A stretch of 64,000 bases of DNA from Armatimonadota bacterium (lineage in GTDB: Bacteria > Armatimonadota > DTGP01 > JAKQQT01), in contig DASXVS010000080.1 in NCBI GenBank assembly GCA_036504095.1, positions 186,001-250,000 on the forward strand. Direction: 5' to 3'. Position numbers and translations under genes: made by a program. The notes under the pieces are model-generated. The model was not told where the DNA came from, searched no databases, and was given only the letters and a program-made list of their open reading frames with translations. Below are positions 50,955 to 60,732 of this stretch, one piece after another; the first letter of the stretch is position 1, and every line of letters begins with the position of its first letter.

Positions 50955-51314
50955 CTACGGCTTGTCACCGCTCGAGGGCTGGGTTCCCGGCTTGTAGTGG
51001 AGGATTTCGACTTCGTCCGCCGTAACGAGGCCGCCACCCACCATCGGGAGGAGTGTCGGGAGGAAGGAATCGAGCCGGTCGGCGTTGTCAACCAGCTCCA
51101 CGAGAATCGGCAGGTCTTCGGAAAGCCGAAGGATTCGGGCAGTGTGGATCCTGCTCTCCGCGCCGAAACCCTCGATCCCGCGAAGGACCGTCGCGCCCGC
51201 CAACCCGGCCTTGCGGGCCTCCTGGACGATCGCCGTGTAGAGCGATTGCCCGTGCCAGTGATCGCTTTCCCCGATGTATATGCGCAGCCTCTTCGCCTGA
51301 CCCACGATTTCCAT
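50955..51314 (-). CDS. DUF190 protein, partner of the fluoride channel
   Basis: About 119 residues of the DUF190 family: RLRIYIGESDHWHGQSLYTAIVQEARKAGLAGATVLRGIEGFG is the signature stretch, followed by DLPILVELVDN, the PII-like fold. The gene starts ten bases after crcB ends; the second of two ATGs is better spaced from GAGGT. DUF190 proteins often accompany CrcB/Fluc and are thought to regulate or assist it. Confidence 0.88.
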   Translation of the reverse strand: MEIVGQAKRLRIYIGESDHWHGQSLYTAIVQEARKAGLAGATVLRGIEGFGAESRIHTARILRLSEDLPILVELVDNADRLDSFLPTLLPMVGGGLVTADEVEILHYKPGTQPSSGDKP

Positions 51315-51323
51315 TGCCATACC

Positions 51324-51704
51324 TCAAACCGCGCGACCGACAAGAATGCCCAGCAACCCGGCGAGGATGCCCGCCGCAACCGAGGCGACCACATTGTATC
51401 CCGCGCGGGCCCAACTCCCTTCGGCGGCCAGCCGCAGGGTCTCGTATGAGAAAGTGGAGAACGTCGTGTAGCCGCCGCAAAAACCGACGCCGAGCGCGAT
51501 GAACCACGTACGTGAGAGAGTGAACCGCTCCAGCGCCAGCGTTGCGAGCAGGCACAGGACAAAGGAGCCGCTGGCGTTGATGACAAGCGTTCCCCAGGGA
51601 AAGCCCGGGCCCGCACGAACGGAGATCCAGCCCCCCAGCACATAACGGGCGACGGCGCCTCCGCCTCCGCCAAGGGCCACCACGGCTATGTGGATAGTTT
51701 TCAT
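51324..51704 (-). CDS. crcB: CrcB/Fluc fluoride ion channel
   Basis: A 126-residue protein with four membrane segments. Signature parts are GGGGGAVARYVLGGW, FPWGTLVINASGSFVLCLL and GFCGGYTTFSTFSYET; the Asn and the Phe/Thr residues line the fluoride pore. It works as an antiparallel dimer and relieves fluoride poisoning. The ATG at 51704 fits MKTIHIA; the longer frame is not supported. I saw no fluoride riboswitch signature in the leader. Confidence 0.93.
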   Translation of the reverse strand: MKTIHIAVVALGGGGGAVARYVLGGWISVRAGPGFPWGTLVINASGSFVLCLLATLALERFTLSRTWFIALGVGFCGGYTTFSTFSYETLRLAAEGSWARAGYNVVASVAAGILAGLLGILVGRAV

Positions 51705-51943
51705 GAGTTCGAGTGGGCCAGGACCTTGCTGATGCGCGTCCGCCGCTCGGCCGGACGCACCGCCCCATAGGGCTTCACGCTGGACAGCGCGCACAAATGA
51801 CGCAGATGTGAAGGCCGTCGGTTGGATGTTATGGGCGCACATCCGCGCGGGTCAAACCAAAGTGTTGTTGCGCGCCCCGCAGCGCTATCATCACGTCATA
51901 GATGGCGCGTGCATAGCAGTGGAGGCAACCGGGCGGAGGGCCA

Positions 51944-54900
51944 ATGGATCAACCGGAGACATTTCTGGCAACAGACTTACACGCTCTGCGAGATCGTGTC
52001 CTCGCCGCCGCGCGTGAGGGTGGCGCGACCGATGCGTCGTGCGCTGAAGCGCTTCGGCGGTTTGAATTGTGGGTCACCGGCAATCCCGCACTGGAGCCCC
52101 CGGCGTACCTTGCCTCGGGGCTTCCGGCGGCCCTGCGGAATCTCCTTGCGCTGAACGGCGCCATCGCGAAGGCAGCCGCGGAGGTGTTCCCAGAGGGGCA
52201 CGCAAGGGCGGCCGAAATCGGCCTCGCGTACGCGGCGTTTTCCCTGGAAGAAGCCGAACGCTGCGCGTGCGCGGAGTCGTCCGATCCGGGGGCCCAGGCC
52301 GCCGGCGCAGCAGGCGATCCCGAGCCGCGGTTCCGAATCCTCTTCGAGAACGCTCCTATAGGGATCTTCCAGGCCACCGTCTCGGGGCGCTTCATTGACG
52401 TCAATCAAACCACCGCAGACATGTTCGGATTCGCCTCGCCCGCTCAAATGCTGGCCGAAGTGAAGGATATCCCTAACCGCTTGTTCGTGGATCCCGCGCA
52501 GCGAATCGCAATCGTGCAGAATGCGTTGGAAAGCGGTTCCTTCGTGCGCCGTGAGGTGGAGTACCGCCGCCGCGATGGTTCGGAGTTTACCGCCAACCTG
52601 CATATGAGAGCCGTGCGGTCCGGGGACGGAGCGATCGATTATGTGGAAGGGTTCGTGGAAGACATCACGGCCCGTCGCCAGAGCGAGCGCGAGCTGCGCG
52701 CGAGTGAAGCAATGCATCGCCGCCTCGTCGAGACGCTCCAGGAAGGCGTCTGGGTCATCGATGCGGACGGGCGAACCACCTATGCGAACGCGAACATGGC
52801 GCGAATGCTGGGCTACACGCCCGAGGAGATGCTCGGCCGGCATATGTTCTCGTTCATGGACAAGTCCGGTGTCGGCACGGCGCGCCGGAATCTGGAGCGC
52901 AGGCTGGAGGGCATAGACGAGCAGCACGACTTCGTGCTCCACGCAAAAGACGGCCACCGCGTGGACGTTGTCATCGCGACCTCGCCCCTCGCCGACGGAG
53001 ACGGGGAATACATCGGCGCGATCGCGGGCGTGATCGACATCACCGAACGCAAGCGCACCGAAACCGCGATGATTCAAAGCGAACAGCGCCTTCGATTTGC
53101 TCTGGAAGGGGCGAACGATGGCCTCTGGGATGTGCGCCTGCCGGAAGGCACTGTTTACCTCAGCCCGCGCGGTTGCGAGATTCTGGGCTATTCCCCCGAC
53201 GAAATGGCCGAGGTTGCCCGGGTGTGGAACGACCTCGTTCACCCCGACGACATGCCGCTGACCAACAAACTCCTGCAGTCCTATCTGCAGGGGCACACGC
53301 CGCTGTTTGAGGTCGAGCAACGCCTTAAGACTAAGTCCGGCCAGTGGAAATGGATTCTGGCGCGTGGGAAGGTCGTGGAACGCAACGAATCCGGCGAACC
53401 GATCCGGATGACGGGCACCCACACGGACCTCACAGATCGCAAGCGGGCGGAGGAAGCCCAGGCGGCCTCGGCTCAATTCCTGAGGGAGACCCAGCTGATC
53501 GCCGGGCTTGGCGCCTACACCCTGGATATTGAAACGGCCCGGTGGGAAAGCTCGGACATCCTCGACGGAATATTCGGGATTGACGAAAGCTTCGACCGAA
53601 CGGTGGAGGGATGGTCTACCCTCGTGCATCCCGACGATCGGGCCGCGATGGTAGAATACCTGGCGAGCGCTGTTCTGGAAACGGCGGAGCCCTTCGACAA
53701 GGAGTACCGGATCTTCCGAAAAAGGGACGGGGTGGAACGGTGGGTGCACGGCCGTGGCAGGCTCGAATACGACGCCCGGAACCAACCCATCAGGATGATC
53801 GGAACGATACAGGACACCACTGAGGCGCGGCGCGCGGATGAAGCGTTGCGCGTTTCGCTGGCCAAATACAGGACCCTTTTCGAGTCTTTCCCGCTCGGCA
53901 TCAACGTCGTTGACGAGGCTGGGCGTATCATGGAATCCAATCCGATCGCGAAAACGCTGCTTTCGGCGCGTCTGGGCGGGCAACTCCCCCGCGAGATCGC
54001 CAGTCCGCAGTGGCAAATCGTCCGCCCGGATGGATCGCCGATGCCGTCCGATGAGTTTCCCAGCGTGCTGGCCCTGACCGAACGGCGCGTGATATCCGGC
54101 GGCGAGATCGGCATCGTCGGCCCCGACCAGACCGTCACCTGGCTCAGCGTCACCGCCGCCCCTCTGCCGCTGGAAGGACACGGCGTTGTGATCACCTACA
54201 GCGATGTCACGGAGCGCAAACGGGCGGAGGAAGCGCTGATCGAGGCTGCCAGGGCGAAGGACCGGTTCATCGCTCTGCTCTCGCACGAATTGCGCAATCC
54301 GCTGTCGACTATCGTGAACGCGGCGCAAGTGCTCAAGTCCGTGCAACCCGCCGAGCCGAGGCTGCTCCGGGCGCGCGACGCCATCGAGCGGGCGTCGGCA
54401 ACCCAGGCGCGTCTCCTGGAAGACCTCCTGGATGTTTCGCGCATTGCCCTTGGCCGCGTCGCCCTCAGGCTGGCTCCGGTTGACCTGGGCTCGCTGGCCG
54501 CTACAGTCGTCCGCTCGCTGGCAGCTTTGGCGGCAGCCAAGGGCATTGATCTGAGCGTGGACACGGAACCGGATCTGCTGGTGACCGCCGATGAGATCCG
54601 CCTGGAGCAGGTTCTCTTCAACCTGGTTGTGAATGCCGTCAAATATACGAACGAAGGGTCCGTGTGGGTAACCGCGTACCGTGACGGGCCGGCGGTAGTC
54701 CTCACAGTCCGGGATACCGGCGTGGGGATCGGCGCAGAGATGCTGCCTCAGGTCTTCGAGGTGTTCACCCAGGCGGACGAAACTCTCGCTCACGCCGGCG
54801 GAGGCCTTGGGCTGGGTTTATCTTTGGTGAAATCGTTCGTCGATCTGCACGGCGGAACCGTAGTCGCGGAGAGCGCCGGGCCGGGGCGCGGTGCAACATT

Positions 54901-55363
54901 CACGGTGCGCCTCCCCGCCGCCAGCACTCAGGATCTGCGTGAACCTCAGCCGACGCGACACGAATCGCACGAAGCGGTCCGCCCCGGAATCACAGTCTTA
55001 CTGGTGGACGATAACGTCGATGCCCGGGAGACGCTGCGAGACATCCTGGAGCTCGACGGGTGCATCATCTTCGAGGCCGAAGACGGTCGGGCGGCCATCG
55101 AAGTGGCCGTCAGGCAACGGCCGGATGTCGTTCTGCTGGACATCGGCCTGCCGGGATTGGACGGCTACGGAGTTGCGAGGGAATTGCGCGGGCGGCCCGA
55201 AACCGCCGGGGCCAGGATAGTCGCCGTGACGGGGTATGGTCAGGAGTCCGACCGGGAGCGGGCGGTGAGTTCGGGTTTCGACGACCACCTGACCAAGCCG
55301 GTTGACCTCGATCTCCTGCGCGCGGCACTTCTCGGGCCGTCAGGCGGGGGAGAAGGGGAATGA
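51944..55363 (+). CDS. Hybrid histidine kinase with five PAS domains and a receiver
   Basis: A 1139-residue cytoplasmic sensor; no membrane segments are visible. After a helical N-terminus, PAS domains begin near residues 130, 250, 375, 510 and 640 (for example FRILFENAPIGIFQATVSG and HRRLVETLQEGVWVIDADG), several followed by PAC-type tails. The phosphorylated His is in LLSHELRNPLSTI (about 780). ATP-binding boxes are NLVVNAVKYTNEG, DTGVGIG and GGLGLGLSLVK. The receiver starts VLLVDDNVDARE with Asp about 1065 in VVLLDIGLPGLDGYG. No output domain or partner regulator is adjacent, so phosphate probably passes on elsewhere. GGAGGG precedes the ATG. Confidence 0.95.
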   Translation: MDQPETFLATDLHALRDRVLAAAREGGATDASCAEALRRFELWVTGNPALEPPAYLASGLPAALRNLLALNGAIAKAAAEVFPEGHARAAEIGLAYAAFSLEEAERCACAESSDPGAQAAGAAGDPEPRFRILFENAPIGIFQATVSGRFIDVNQTTADMFGFASPAQMLAEVKDIPNRLFVDPAQRIAIVQNALESGSFVRREVEYRRRDGSEFTANLHMRAVRSGDGAIDYVEGFVEDITARRQSERELRASEAMHRRLVETLQEGVWVIDADGRTTYANANMARMLGYTPEEMLGRHMFSFMDKSGVGTARRNLERRLEGIDEQHDFVLHAKDGHRVDVVIATSPLADGDGEYIGAIAGVIDITERKRTETAMIQSEQRLRFALEGANDGLWDVRLPEGTVYLSPRGCEILGYSPDEMAEVARVWNDLVHPDDMPLTNKLLQSYLQGHTPLFEVEQRLKTKSGQWKWILARGKVVERNESGEPIRMTGTHTDLTDRKRAEEAQAASAQFLRETQLIAGLGAYTLDIETARWESSDILDGIFGIDESFDRTVEGWSTLVHPDDRAAMVEYLASAVLETAEPFDKEYRIFRKRDGVERWVHGRGRLEYDARNQPIRMIGTIQDTTEARRADEALRVSLAKYRTLFESFPLGINVVDEAGRIMESNPIAKTLLSARLGGQLPREIASPQWQIVRPDGSPMPSDEFPSVLALTERRVISGGEIGIVGPDQTVTWLSVTAAPLPLEGHGVVITYSDVTERKRAEEALIEAARAKDRFIALLSHELRNPLSTIVNAAQVLKSVQPAEPRLLRARDAIERASATQARLLEDLLDVSRIALGRVALRLAPVDLGSLAATVVRSLAALAAAKGIDLSVDTEPDLLVTADEIRLEQVLFNLVVNAVKYTNEGSVWVTAYRDGPAVVLTVRDTGVGIGAEMLPQVFEVFTQADETLAHAGGGLGLGLSLVKSFVDLHGGTVVAESAGPGRGATFTVRLPAASTQDLREPQPTRHESHEAVRPGITVLLVDDNVDARETLRDILELDGCIIFEAEDGRAAIEVAVRQRPDVVLLDIGLPGLDGYGVARELRGRPETAGARIVAVTGYGQESDRERAVSSGFDDHLTKPVDLDLLRAALLGPSGGGEGE

Positions 55364-55393
55364 CGGCGAACCGTCATCCCCCCGGATATCGGT

Positions 55394-55774
55394 TCAGATG
55401 TCCTTGATCGCCTGGCCGAGATCTTCGGCGGCTTCCTGAACGCGCTGTACCCCGCCCATCTTGTCGCGCATAGTGTCTCCAAGGTCCGCGGCCTTGTCGC
55501 GTACGGCGCCGCTGATATCCGCGGCCTTTCCGCGAACGACGCCCCCAAGGTCGGTCGCCTTTTCACGGACGGTGTCGGTCAGGTCAGCCGCTTTGTCACG
55601 GATGGTGTGGGAGTATTCGCCTGCCTTTTCCTTGACGGTGCCGCCCAAGTCGGTCGCTTTTTCCTTCACTGTTGCGCGGAATTCGTCTCCGGTAGTTGGC
55701 GCATAGAGCAGAGCAAGTGCGGCTCCCAGGGCGCCGCCAACCAGTAGTCCTACGGCGAAATCAGTTTTTGCCAT
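55394..55774 (-). CDS. YtxH-like protein with 11-residue LEA-type repeats
   Basis: A 126-residue protein. Residues 5-27 form a Gly/Ala-rich membrane segment (FAVGLLVGGALGAALALLYAP, then TTGDEF), typical of YtxH proteins. Residues 35-110 repeat an 11-residue unit of the form V-K/R-E/D-K-A-x-D-L-x-x-T about seven times. Such amphipathic repeats resemble LEA group 3 and apolipoprotein helices, linked to desiccation or membrane-surface binding. AAAGGA precedes the start. It is followed downstream by no gene on this strand until the kinase, which is convergent. Confidence 0.75.
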   Translation of the reverse strand: MAKTDFAVGLLVGGALGAALALLYAPTTGDEFRATVKEKATDLGGTVKEKAGEYSHTIRDKAADLTDTVREKATDLGGVVRGKAADISGAVRDKAADLGDTMRDKMGGVQRVQEAAEDLGQAIKDI

Positions 55775-55854
55775 TTTACGGTCCTTTCGGTGCTATCGCG
55801 TTGGTGTCGCGGCTAACGTGCCCGCGAACACTGGATGCGGCCTGTCCGCCGCGG

Positions 55855-56328
55855 TCAGGAATCGGCGCCGGGGGGCTGGCCCATATGGTCGGCCTCCATC
55901 GCCCGCGCAGCGCCACCTTGTGTTGCCTTTGCCGTCTTCCAAACGGTGATCCCGCGTTGGACGCCGGTGAGCAGCGCGGCAATGTTGGCCATCGGCTTCG
56001 CAATGCCCTCTGTTACGATGCTGGAAGTGGTCTTCACTTTCGACGTCACGTTATGAACGGCGCTTTCGCCGTCCGATGCCATGCGCTCCACCTTCGGAGC
56101 AACCGACTTCACCACATCGCTGACCTGCGATGTGATGCCGGTGACATTGTCTATAACAGGCTGCACCCGTGGCAGAGTTTCGTTCAGCGCCTGTTTGACG
56201 GTATCCGATACGATGGTTTTCAGTTTGAAAGCCAGGAAAACAACCGCGCCGACGAGCAACAACTGCCCCAGCGCCATCACCAGAATGGCGATGTTGGTGA
56301 GCGGACTCAGTGTGAGCGTGTGGTCCAA
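55855..56328 (-). CDS. DUF948-like membrane-anchored coiled-coil protein
   Basis: About 157 residues starting at TTG, which has AAGGAGGTT just upstream. One membrane helix (NIAILVMALGQLLLVGAVVFLAF) is followed by a long helix (KLKTIVSDTVKQALNETLPRVQPVIDNVTG and on) of the DUF948/YtxG pattern. It stands 80 bases before the YtxH-like gene, the same pairing as the YtxG-YtxH stress genes of other bacteria. Confidence 0.7.
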   Translation of the reverse strand: MDHTLTLSPLTNIAILVMALGQLLLVGAVVFLAFKLKTIVSDTVKQALNETLPRVQPVIDNVTGITSQVSDVVKSVAPKVERMASDGESAVHNVTSKVKTTSSIVTEGIAKPMANIAALLTGVQRGITVWKTAKATQGGAARAMEADHMGQPPGADS

Positions 56329-56469
56329 TGGAACCTCCTTATGCTGAGGCGTGGGCCGCCTTTGCACCCAATGTTAGCATGGCGCGCCACGAACGTTATA
56401 ATGTAACGGCCAGCCGGATCGCCGGACCAGGTGACTTGACACAACAATACCCCGAAATGAGGCTTTGAT

Positions 56470-57540
56470 ATGCAGATTGGCATCGTGGGATTGCCCAATA
56501 CCGGAAAAACTTCGCTGTTCAACGCTATCACGCGCTCGCATGCGGCGGTGGGCGCCTATCCGTTCACCACGGTTGAACCCAATCAGGGCACCGCCCATGT
56601 GCCCGACAGCCGCCTTCAGGCGCTGGCGACTCTCTTCGACCCCAAGAAGATCACCCCGGCCACCGTCGAGTTCGTCGACATCGCGGGCCTGGCGGCCGGC
56701 GCCAGCAAAGGAGAAGGCCTCGGCAACAAATTCCTGGCGCAGATCCGCGAGGTGGACGCCATCGTTCACGTGGTCCGGTGCTTCACCCTCGCCGAAGAGC
56801 CGGACAAAGCGGTAGACGCCGTGGACGACATGGAAACCATGGAAATGGAACTCATCCTTGCCGACCTCCAGAGCGTGGGCAAGCAGATACAGAAGGCTGA
56901 CCGTCCCGTCAAAAAGGGGGACAACGCGCCCAAATGGACGAAGTCGGAGCTTCAGGCGCTGGAGGCCCACCTCTCCGATGGCCAGCCGGCCCGTACGCTC
57001 GCCCTGGGCGCCGAAAACCGTCGCGAGTTGTTCCTCCTCACTGACAAACCGGTCATTTACGCGGCCAACGTCCCGGAGGCGTTCGTTGCCGGCGGCAGTC
57101 CGGACGCCGGGAAACTCCGCGCCGCACTGCCACAGGGCACGCACGTCATGGAGATCTCCGCGGCCATCGAGGCTGAACTCTCCGACCTCGACGAGGAGGA
57201 GGAGAAGGAATTCCTGGCGGATCTCGGTCTCGCGGAACCAGGCCTCAACCGCCTGATCCAACACGGTTACGACCTTCTTGGCCTGATGTCGTTCCTCACG
57301 GCAGGCCGCGACGAGGTTCGCGCCTGGAGCATCCGCAAAGGCACACGCGCGCAGGACGCCGCCCGCGAGATCCACAGCGATATCGCCCGCGGCTTCATCC
57401 GCGCCGAGATCATCTCGTTCGACGACCTGATGGCAACCGGCAGTTGGGCCGCCGCCAAGGAAAAGGGCCTCGCCCGCCTCGAAGGCCGCGACTACATCAT
57501 GCTGGACGGCGACGTCGTGAACTTCCGGTTCCAGGTGTAG
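56470..57540 (+). CDS. ychF: YchF/Ola1-type P-loop ATPase
   Basis: A 356-residue protein. G1 is [19 protein letters not shown]3 is [22 protein letters not shown], and the coiled-coil insert follows at about 130-200. The C-terminal TGS domain ends [27 protein letters not shown] and [18 protein letters not shown]. YchF binds ribosomes, prefers ATP over GTP and is tied to stress control of translation. Confidence 0.96.
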   Translation: MQIGIVGLPNTGKTSLFNAITRSHAAVGAYPFTTVEPNQGTAHVPDSRLQALATLFDPKKITPATVEFVDIAGLAAGASKGEGLGNKFLAQIREVDAIVHVVRCFTLAEEPDKAVDAVDDMETMEMELILADLQSVGKQIQKADRPVKKGDNAPKWTKSELQALEAHLSDGQPARTLALGAENRRELFLLTDKPVIYAANVPEAFVAGGSPDAGKLRAALPQGTHVMEISAAIEAELSDLDEEEEKEFLADLGLAEPGLNRLIQHGYDLLGLMSFLTAGRDEVRAWSIRKGTRAQDAAREIHSDIARGFIRAEIISFDDLMATGSWAAAKEKGLARLEGRDYIMLDGDVVNFRFQV

Positions 57541-57596
57541 TGTTGGATATTCGGCAGAGCCTCTGCTGTTAAGGCTTTGCCTGAAAGGATAACACG

Positions 57597-57968
57597 ATGG
57601 CGAATGCCTGGCGGGAACTCGTCCCGGAACTGCCCGTGGCCGATCTGGAGCGCGCGCTGAACCACTATCAGGGCACGCTGGGGTTCACATTGCAGTGGGT
57701 GTATGAAGCACACGGTTTCGCCTCGGTTATCCGGGACGGTGTCCGCCTGTTCCTGCGCCGGCAGAACCCGCCCTTCGACGAAGTCGTCTGCAACTTCTAC
57801 GTGGACGACGTGGATGCCGTCTACGCAGAGCTGGTCGCGAGCGGCGCCCATGTCTTGTGCGCGCCGGCGGACAAGCCCTGGGGCACGCGTGAATTCTCCT
57901 TCGATGACCCGGACCAGAACCTCTTCCGCGTCCACCGCCTGCTGAAAAAGGCGGATGAGGCGGCTTGA
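57597..57968 (+). CDS. VOC-superfamily (glyoxalase/bleomycin resistance) protein
   Basis: A 123-residue protein with two beta-alpha-beta-beta-beta units. It opens WRELVPELPVADLERALNHYQGTLGFTLQW and ends with WGTREFSFDDPDQNLFRVHR, the family's last strands, with the Glu/Asp near the metal-site position. It may bind a hydrophobic drug or modify a small molecule. AAAGGAT stands before the start. Confidence 0.82.
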   Translation: MANAWRELVPELPVADLERALNHYQGTLGFTLQWVYEAHGFASVIRDGVRLFLRRQNPPFDEVVCNFYVDDVDAVYAELVASGAHVLCAPADKPWGTREFSFDDPDQNLFRVHRLLKKADEAA

Positions 57969-58056
57969 TGCCCGTGTCCGCAATCTGAAAAACCGCAGCA
58001 TGCGACGCTGCAAGCGGAGACGACCACAAGGACACCCTGAGTGATGAAATCAGGTT

Positions 58057-58097
58057 GATGAACGATGAACCCCCTCATAGGGCGTTCATCGTTCATC
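58057..58097. terminator. 14-bp inverted repeat between convergent genes
   Basis: GATGAACGATGAAC, 13 bases, and its exact complement. It lies between the VOC gene and the convergent secreted HExxH gene and may end both transcripts; there is no T run. It is a palindromic copy of the GATGAACG repeat at 1048 and 1563. Confidence 0.55.
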
Positions 58098-58105
58098 GCT
58101 CATCG

Positions 58106-60703
58106 TTACGGCGCCAGCAGGTCTTCCTCGTCCACCGGCGGGTTGTTGCCCAGCCAGGTGTCGAGTACCAGCACGACGCGGCCGTTCAGATTGTCTCCAC
58201 GCGGCACGGTGTAGTAGCCGATTACACGGTCCGCATGGCTCTTGATGCCGCGCTTCGCAGCCTCCGGGGAGACCCTGGCGATGCTCGTGAACGCTTCGTA
58301 CATCTCGGGGCGGAGGAATACGAGATCGCGCGCCTGCGCGGCCCCCCTCTTGTATCGCAGAACCCCGACCATCTCTTTTGGCGAGAAGAACCAGTTCAAC
58401 TCGTTGTTCAGCGCGATTTCGTTCGGGTCCGCTTTGCCGTTGTGGAAGAGCCGCGCCGGTTTGAGCGTCGTGGGCTGGCCCGGATCGAACAGCATTTCTT
58501 CCGATGCGTTCAGCTTGCTGTAGCCCGTGATCGCGCGGAGGTCCATGGTCGTCAAGTGCGGCAGCAGCCAGGTGTAGTCGTCCTTCACCTTGGCCCACTG
58601 GTAATACGTTGGCTTCGGGTTCTTCTGCTCTCCGAGCGTCGGAACGTGAGCCAGCAGCGATGCCTCGAACATCGACGGGCGTTTGGCCTGCCATTTCACG
58701 CCCTCAAGCGGTTCGTTCTGGAATCCGCAAAGGCGCATGCTGAAGCCCCACGAATCCGGGTTTCCATAGTAGAAGGGATGTGGCGGCGGCGGGTTAGATG
58801 TGAAGCGCGGCACGTTGCTTACCTGCATCAGCACGCTGTTCCATCCGCGTTTCAAGCCAAGGGCGCAGCATATTTGGTCTTTCTCCTGCGTCTCTTCCCA
58901 CTTGCAGACGCTCCAGTACTGGCCGGGATACTGAAGCTGATTGTTCACCCAGATTTTAGCGTTGTCGTCGGCGCCATACCAGCAGCGCACCTTCTGGTCC
59001 TTCGGCGACCAGACGTATGTGTGCGCAAACGAATAGGCTGCCTTGCGTCCATGCTCGATGGCGTACAGGTCAACGTACCCATCGACGGCGTTGGTGGACG
59101 CCCAAGTCGTGCTCACGCTCGGCACGTTCCGTGGCGAAAGAGGCGATTGCACCGCGAGGACCGCTGCGCGAAGTCGATTCTGGTCTTTCTCGGTCGTCGG
59201 TGTCGCCCCCGCATCCAGTGACGTAGGGTTCGATATCAGCCACTCGTCAATCCAGGGAGTCGTTGGTTTGTCGCTTCCGTGAATCGTGCGGTACATCCCC
59301 GGCGTCATGTAGTAGCGGTTGCAGGAGTGATGGCCCATGCCCATGCTGGAAATTGGCTCAAACCCGCACCAGTCGCTGCTGTGTGTGTCCGGCACGCCGA
59401 TGCCCTGGCCGCTGAACGTCATCAGCCAGTCCAGGGTGTGATTCCATTCATGGTAGAGGACGTCCCATTCGCGCTGGCCAATGTTCACGTCGGCGCCACG
59501 GTTGGCGCCGCAGTCCGGCCCGATAGCGTCTGAAGCGCCCCAACCCGCGAATTTCATGAACGTCTCGATGGTGCCGGTTTCGAACAGGCCCTCGTAGGGC
59601 GCCGGGTCGTGTTCCATGGGCGCGCTGTTGTCGAACTCCCGGTCGTACTCGGCCCAGTTGTTGACCATCCGCATGGAGCCGCGGCTTGACGCTTCGAACA
59701 GCGCCGTGCACCATTTCCATTTCAGTTTCGTCGCGGCGATCTGCTCGTCCGACATCGTAATGACTGTCGTGCCGCCCTTGCCGTCGCTCACGCGCAGCTT
59801 CCGGAAGAGCGCGAGGTGGTTGCGGAACGTGTTGCTGTTCTTTCGGGGATATAGATCGGCCGCCTTCTGATAGTACGGGTAGACCTGTGCGAAGTTCATA
59901 TCCAGGTCGCTGTGAACGTAACTGGCGGCGTCTCCAAGCATGTACCACGCGTCCGGGTTCTTCGGGTTGGCCTTGGTGGATGCCATGAACGACTTCTCGG
60001 CCAACTCCCAGAAGCCGTTGACCATGCAGTACAGCCCCAGGTTGTAGTAAGCCTTCGCGTCGGTCTTCACGATCTTGGGGAATCGCGTCTCGGCATCGCA
60101 CCAGCGGATCATATGGCGCGCGTACCGTGCCTGCTCGGTGGTGAGACGGTTCTTGAGCACGCGAATAAACCACTCGCTTGCTTCAGGGAGTTTTCCTGCG
60201 AGAAGTCGCTCCACGCCACACGCGTAGTAATTGGTTGTTTCTGCGGAACTCTTCCAGAGCGGCTGTGGGTCTCTGAGCCGTGGCCATACACGCATATCAT
60301 CCGAGAAGTAGAATCGATAGGCCTTGGGGAGAGCGCCCTTCGCGTCGGAAGTCACCTTGAGAGACGCTGGGGCCGCCGTTTCCGCACGTGGTATGAGGAA
60401 CAGGTTTCCCCATAGCCGTACGCCATTCGTCACCTCAGCATCGACTGGCCCTACGGTCAGCACATACAAGTTTCCGGATGGGGTATCAAAGCGCGTCTTG
60501 CGCAGGGGTACATCGAACGTGACCGTGTTGCCTTCGCGCCGGAAGTTGTAGCGCTTCTCGCTGACCTTGTCACCGACGGTCAGCTTCCCGTTCGGCAGCC
60601 AGAAAGCGTAGCCGTCGTGCGGATTGGTCTCCGCGCGCGCACTGGCCGCCACCATCACCGCGATTCCGGCCATAACCGCCACGGCCCTGATTATCCGCAT
60701 CAT
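58106..60703 (-). CDS. Secreted large protein with HExxH metal-site motif
   Basis: About 865 residues. The start at 60703 has AAAGGAT upstream and gives a signal peptide (MRIIRAVAVMAGIAVMVAASARA). Residues about 150-300 include TPR-like helices (KAYYNLGLYCMVNGFWELAEKSFMAS, PKNPDAWYMLGDAASYV). Near residue 410, WDVLYHEWNHTLDWLM carries HEWNH, a zinc-metallopeptidase-type HExxH. Further on, YVWSPKDQKVRCWYGADDNAKIWVNNQ is like a PA14 or sugar-binding beta domain. Family not recognised; a secreted peptidase or glycan-active protein is possible. Confidence 0.65.
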   Translation of the reverse strand: MMRIIRAVAVMAGIAVMVAASARAETNPHDGYAFWLPNGKLTVGDKVSEKRYNFRREGNTVTFDVPLRKTRFDTPSGNLYVLTVGPVDAEVTNGVRLWGNLFLIPRAETAAPASLKVTSDAKGALPKAYRFYFSDDMRVWPRLRDPQPLWKSSAETTNYYACGVERLLAGKLPEASEWFIRVLKNRLTTEQARYARHMIRWCDAETRFPKIVKTDAKAYYNLGLYCMVNGFWELAEKSFMASTKANPKNPDAWYMLGDAASYVHSDLDMNFAQVYPYYQKAADLYPRKNSNTFRNHLALFRKLRVSDGKGGTTVITMSDEQIAATKLKWKWCTALFEASSRGSMRMVNNWAEYDREFDNSAPMEHDPAPYEGLFETGTIETFMKFAGWGASDAIGPDCGANRGADVNIGQREWDVLYHEWNHTLDWLMTFSGQGIGVPDTHSSDWCGFEPISSMGMGHHSCNRYYMTPGMYRTIHGSDKPTTPWIDEWLISNPTSLDAGATPTTEKDQNRLRAAVLAVQSPLSPRNVPSVSTTWASTNAVDGYVDLYAIEHGRKAAYSFAHTYVWSPKDQKVRCWYGADDNAKIWVNNQLQYPGQYWSVCKWEETQEKDQICCALGLKRGWNSVLMQVSNVPRFTSNPPPPHPFYYGNPDSWGFSMRLCGFQNEPLEGVKWQAKRPSMFEASLLAHVPTLGEQKNPKPTYYQWAKVKDDYTWLLPHLTTMDLRAITGYSKLNASEEMLFDPGQPTTLKPARLFHNGKADPNEIALNNELNWFFSPKEMVGVLRYKRGAAQARDLVFLRPEMYEAFTSIARVSPEAAKRGIKSHADRVIGYYTVPRGDNLNGRVVLVLDTWLGNNPPVDEEDLLAP

Positions 60704-60732
60704 GCTTTGCATCCTTTCACTCAACTGGTAGT

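Noticed and set aside
51705-51860. Fluoride riboswitch ahead of crcB
   Set aside because: The conserved GGNGATGG and CTGATG-type segments of the crcB motif are not present.
51977-54793. A 938-codon open frame antisense to the histidine kinase
   Set aside because: It mirrors a clear multi-domain kinase in the common GC-rich antisense frame, has no recognisable domain, and its peptide is rich in Arg, His and Gly.
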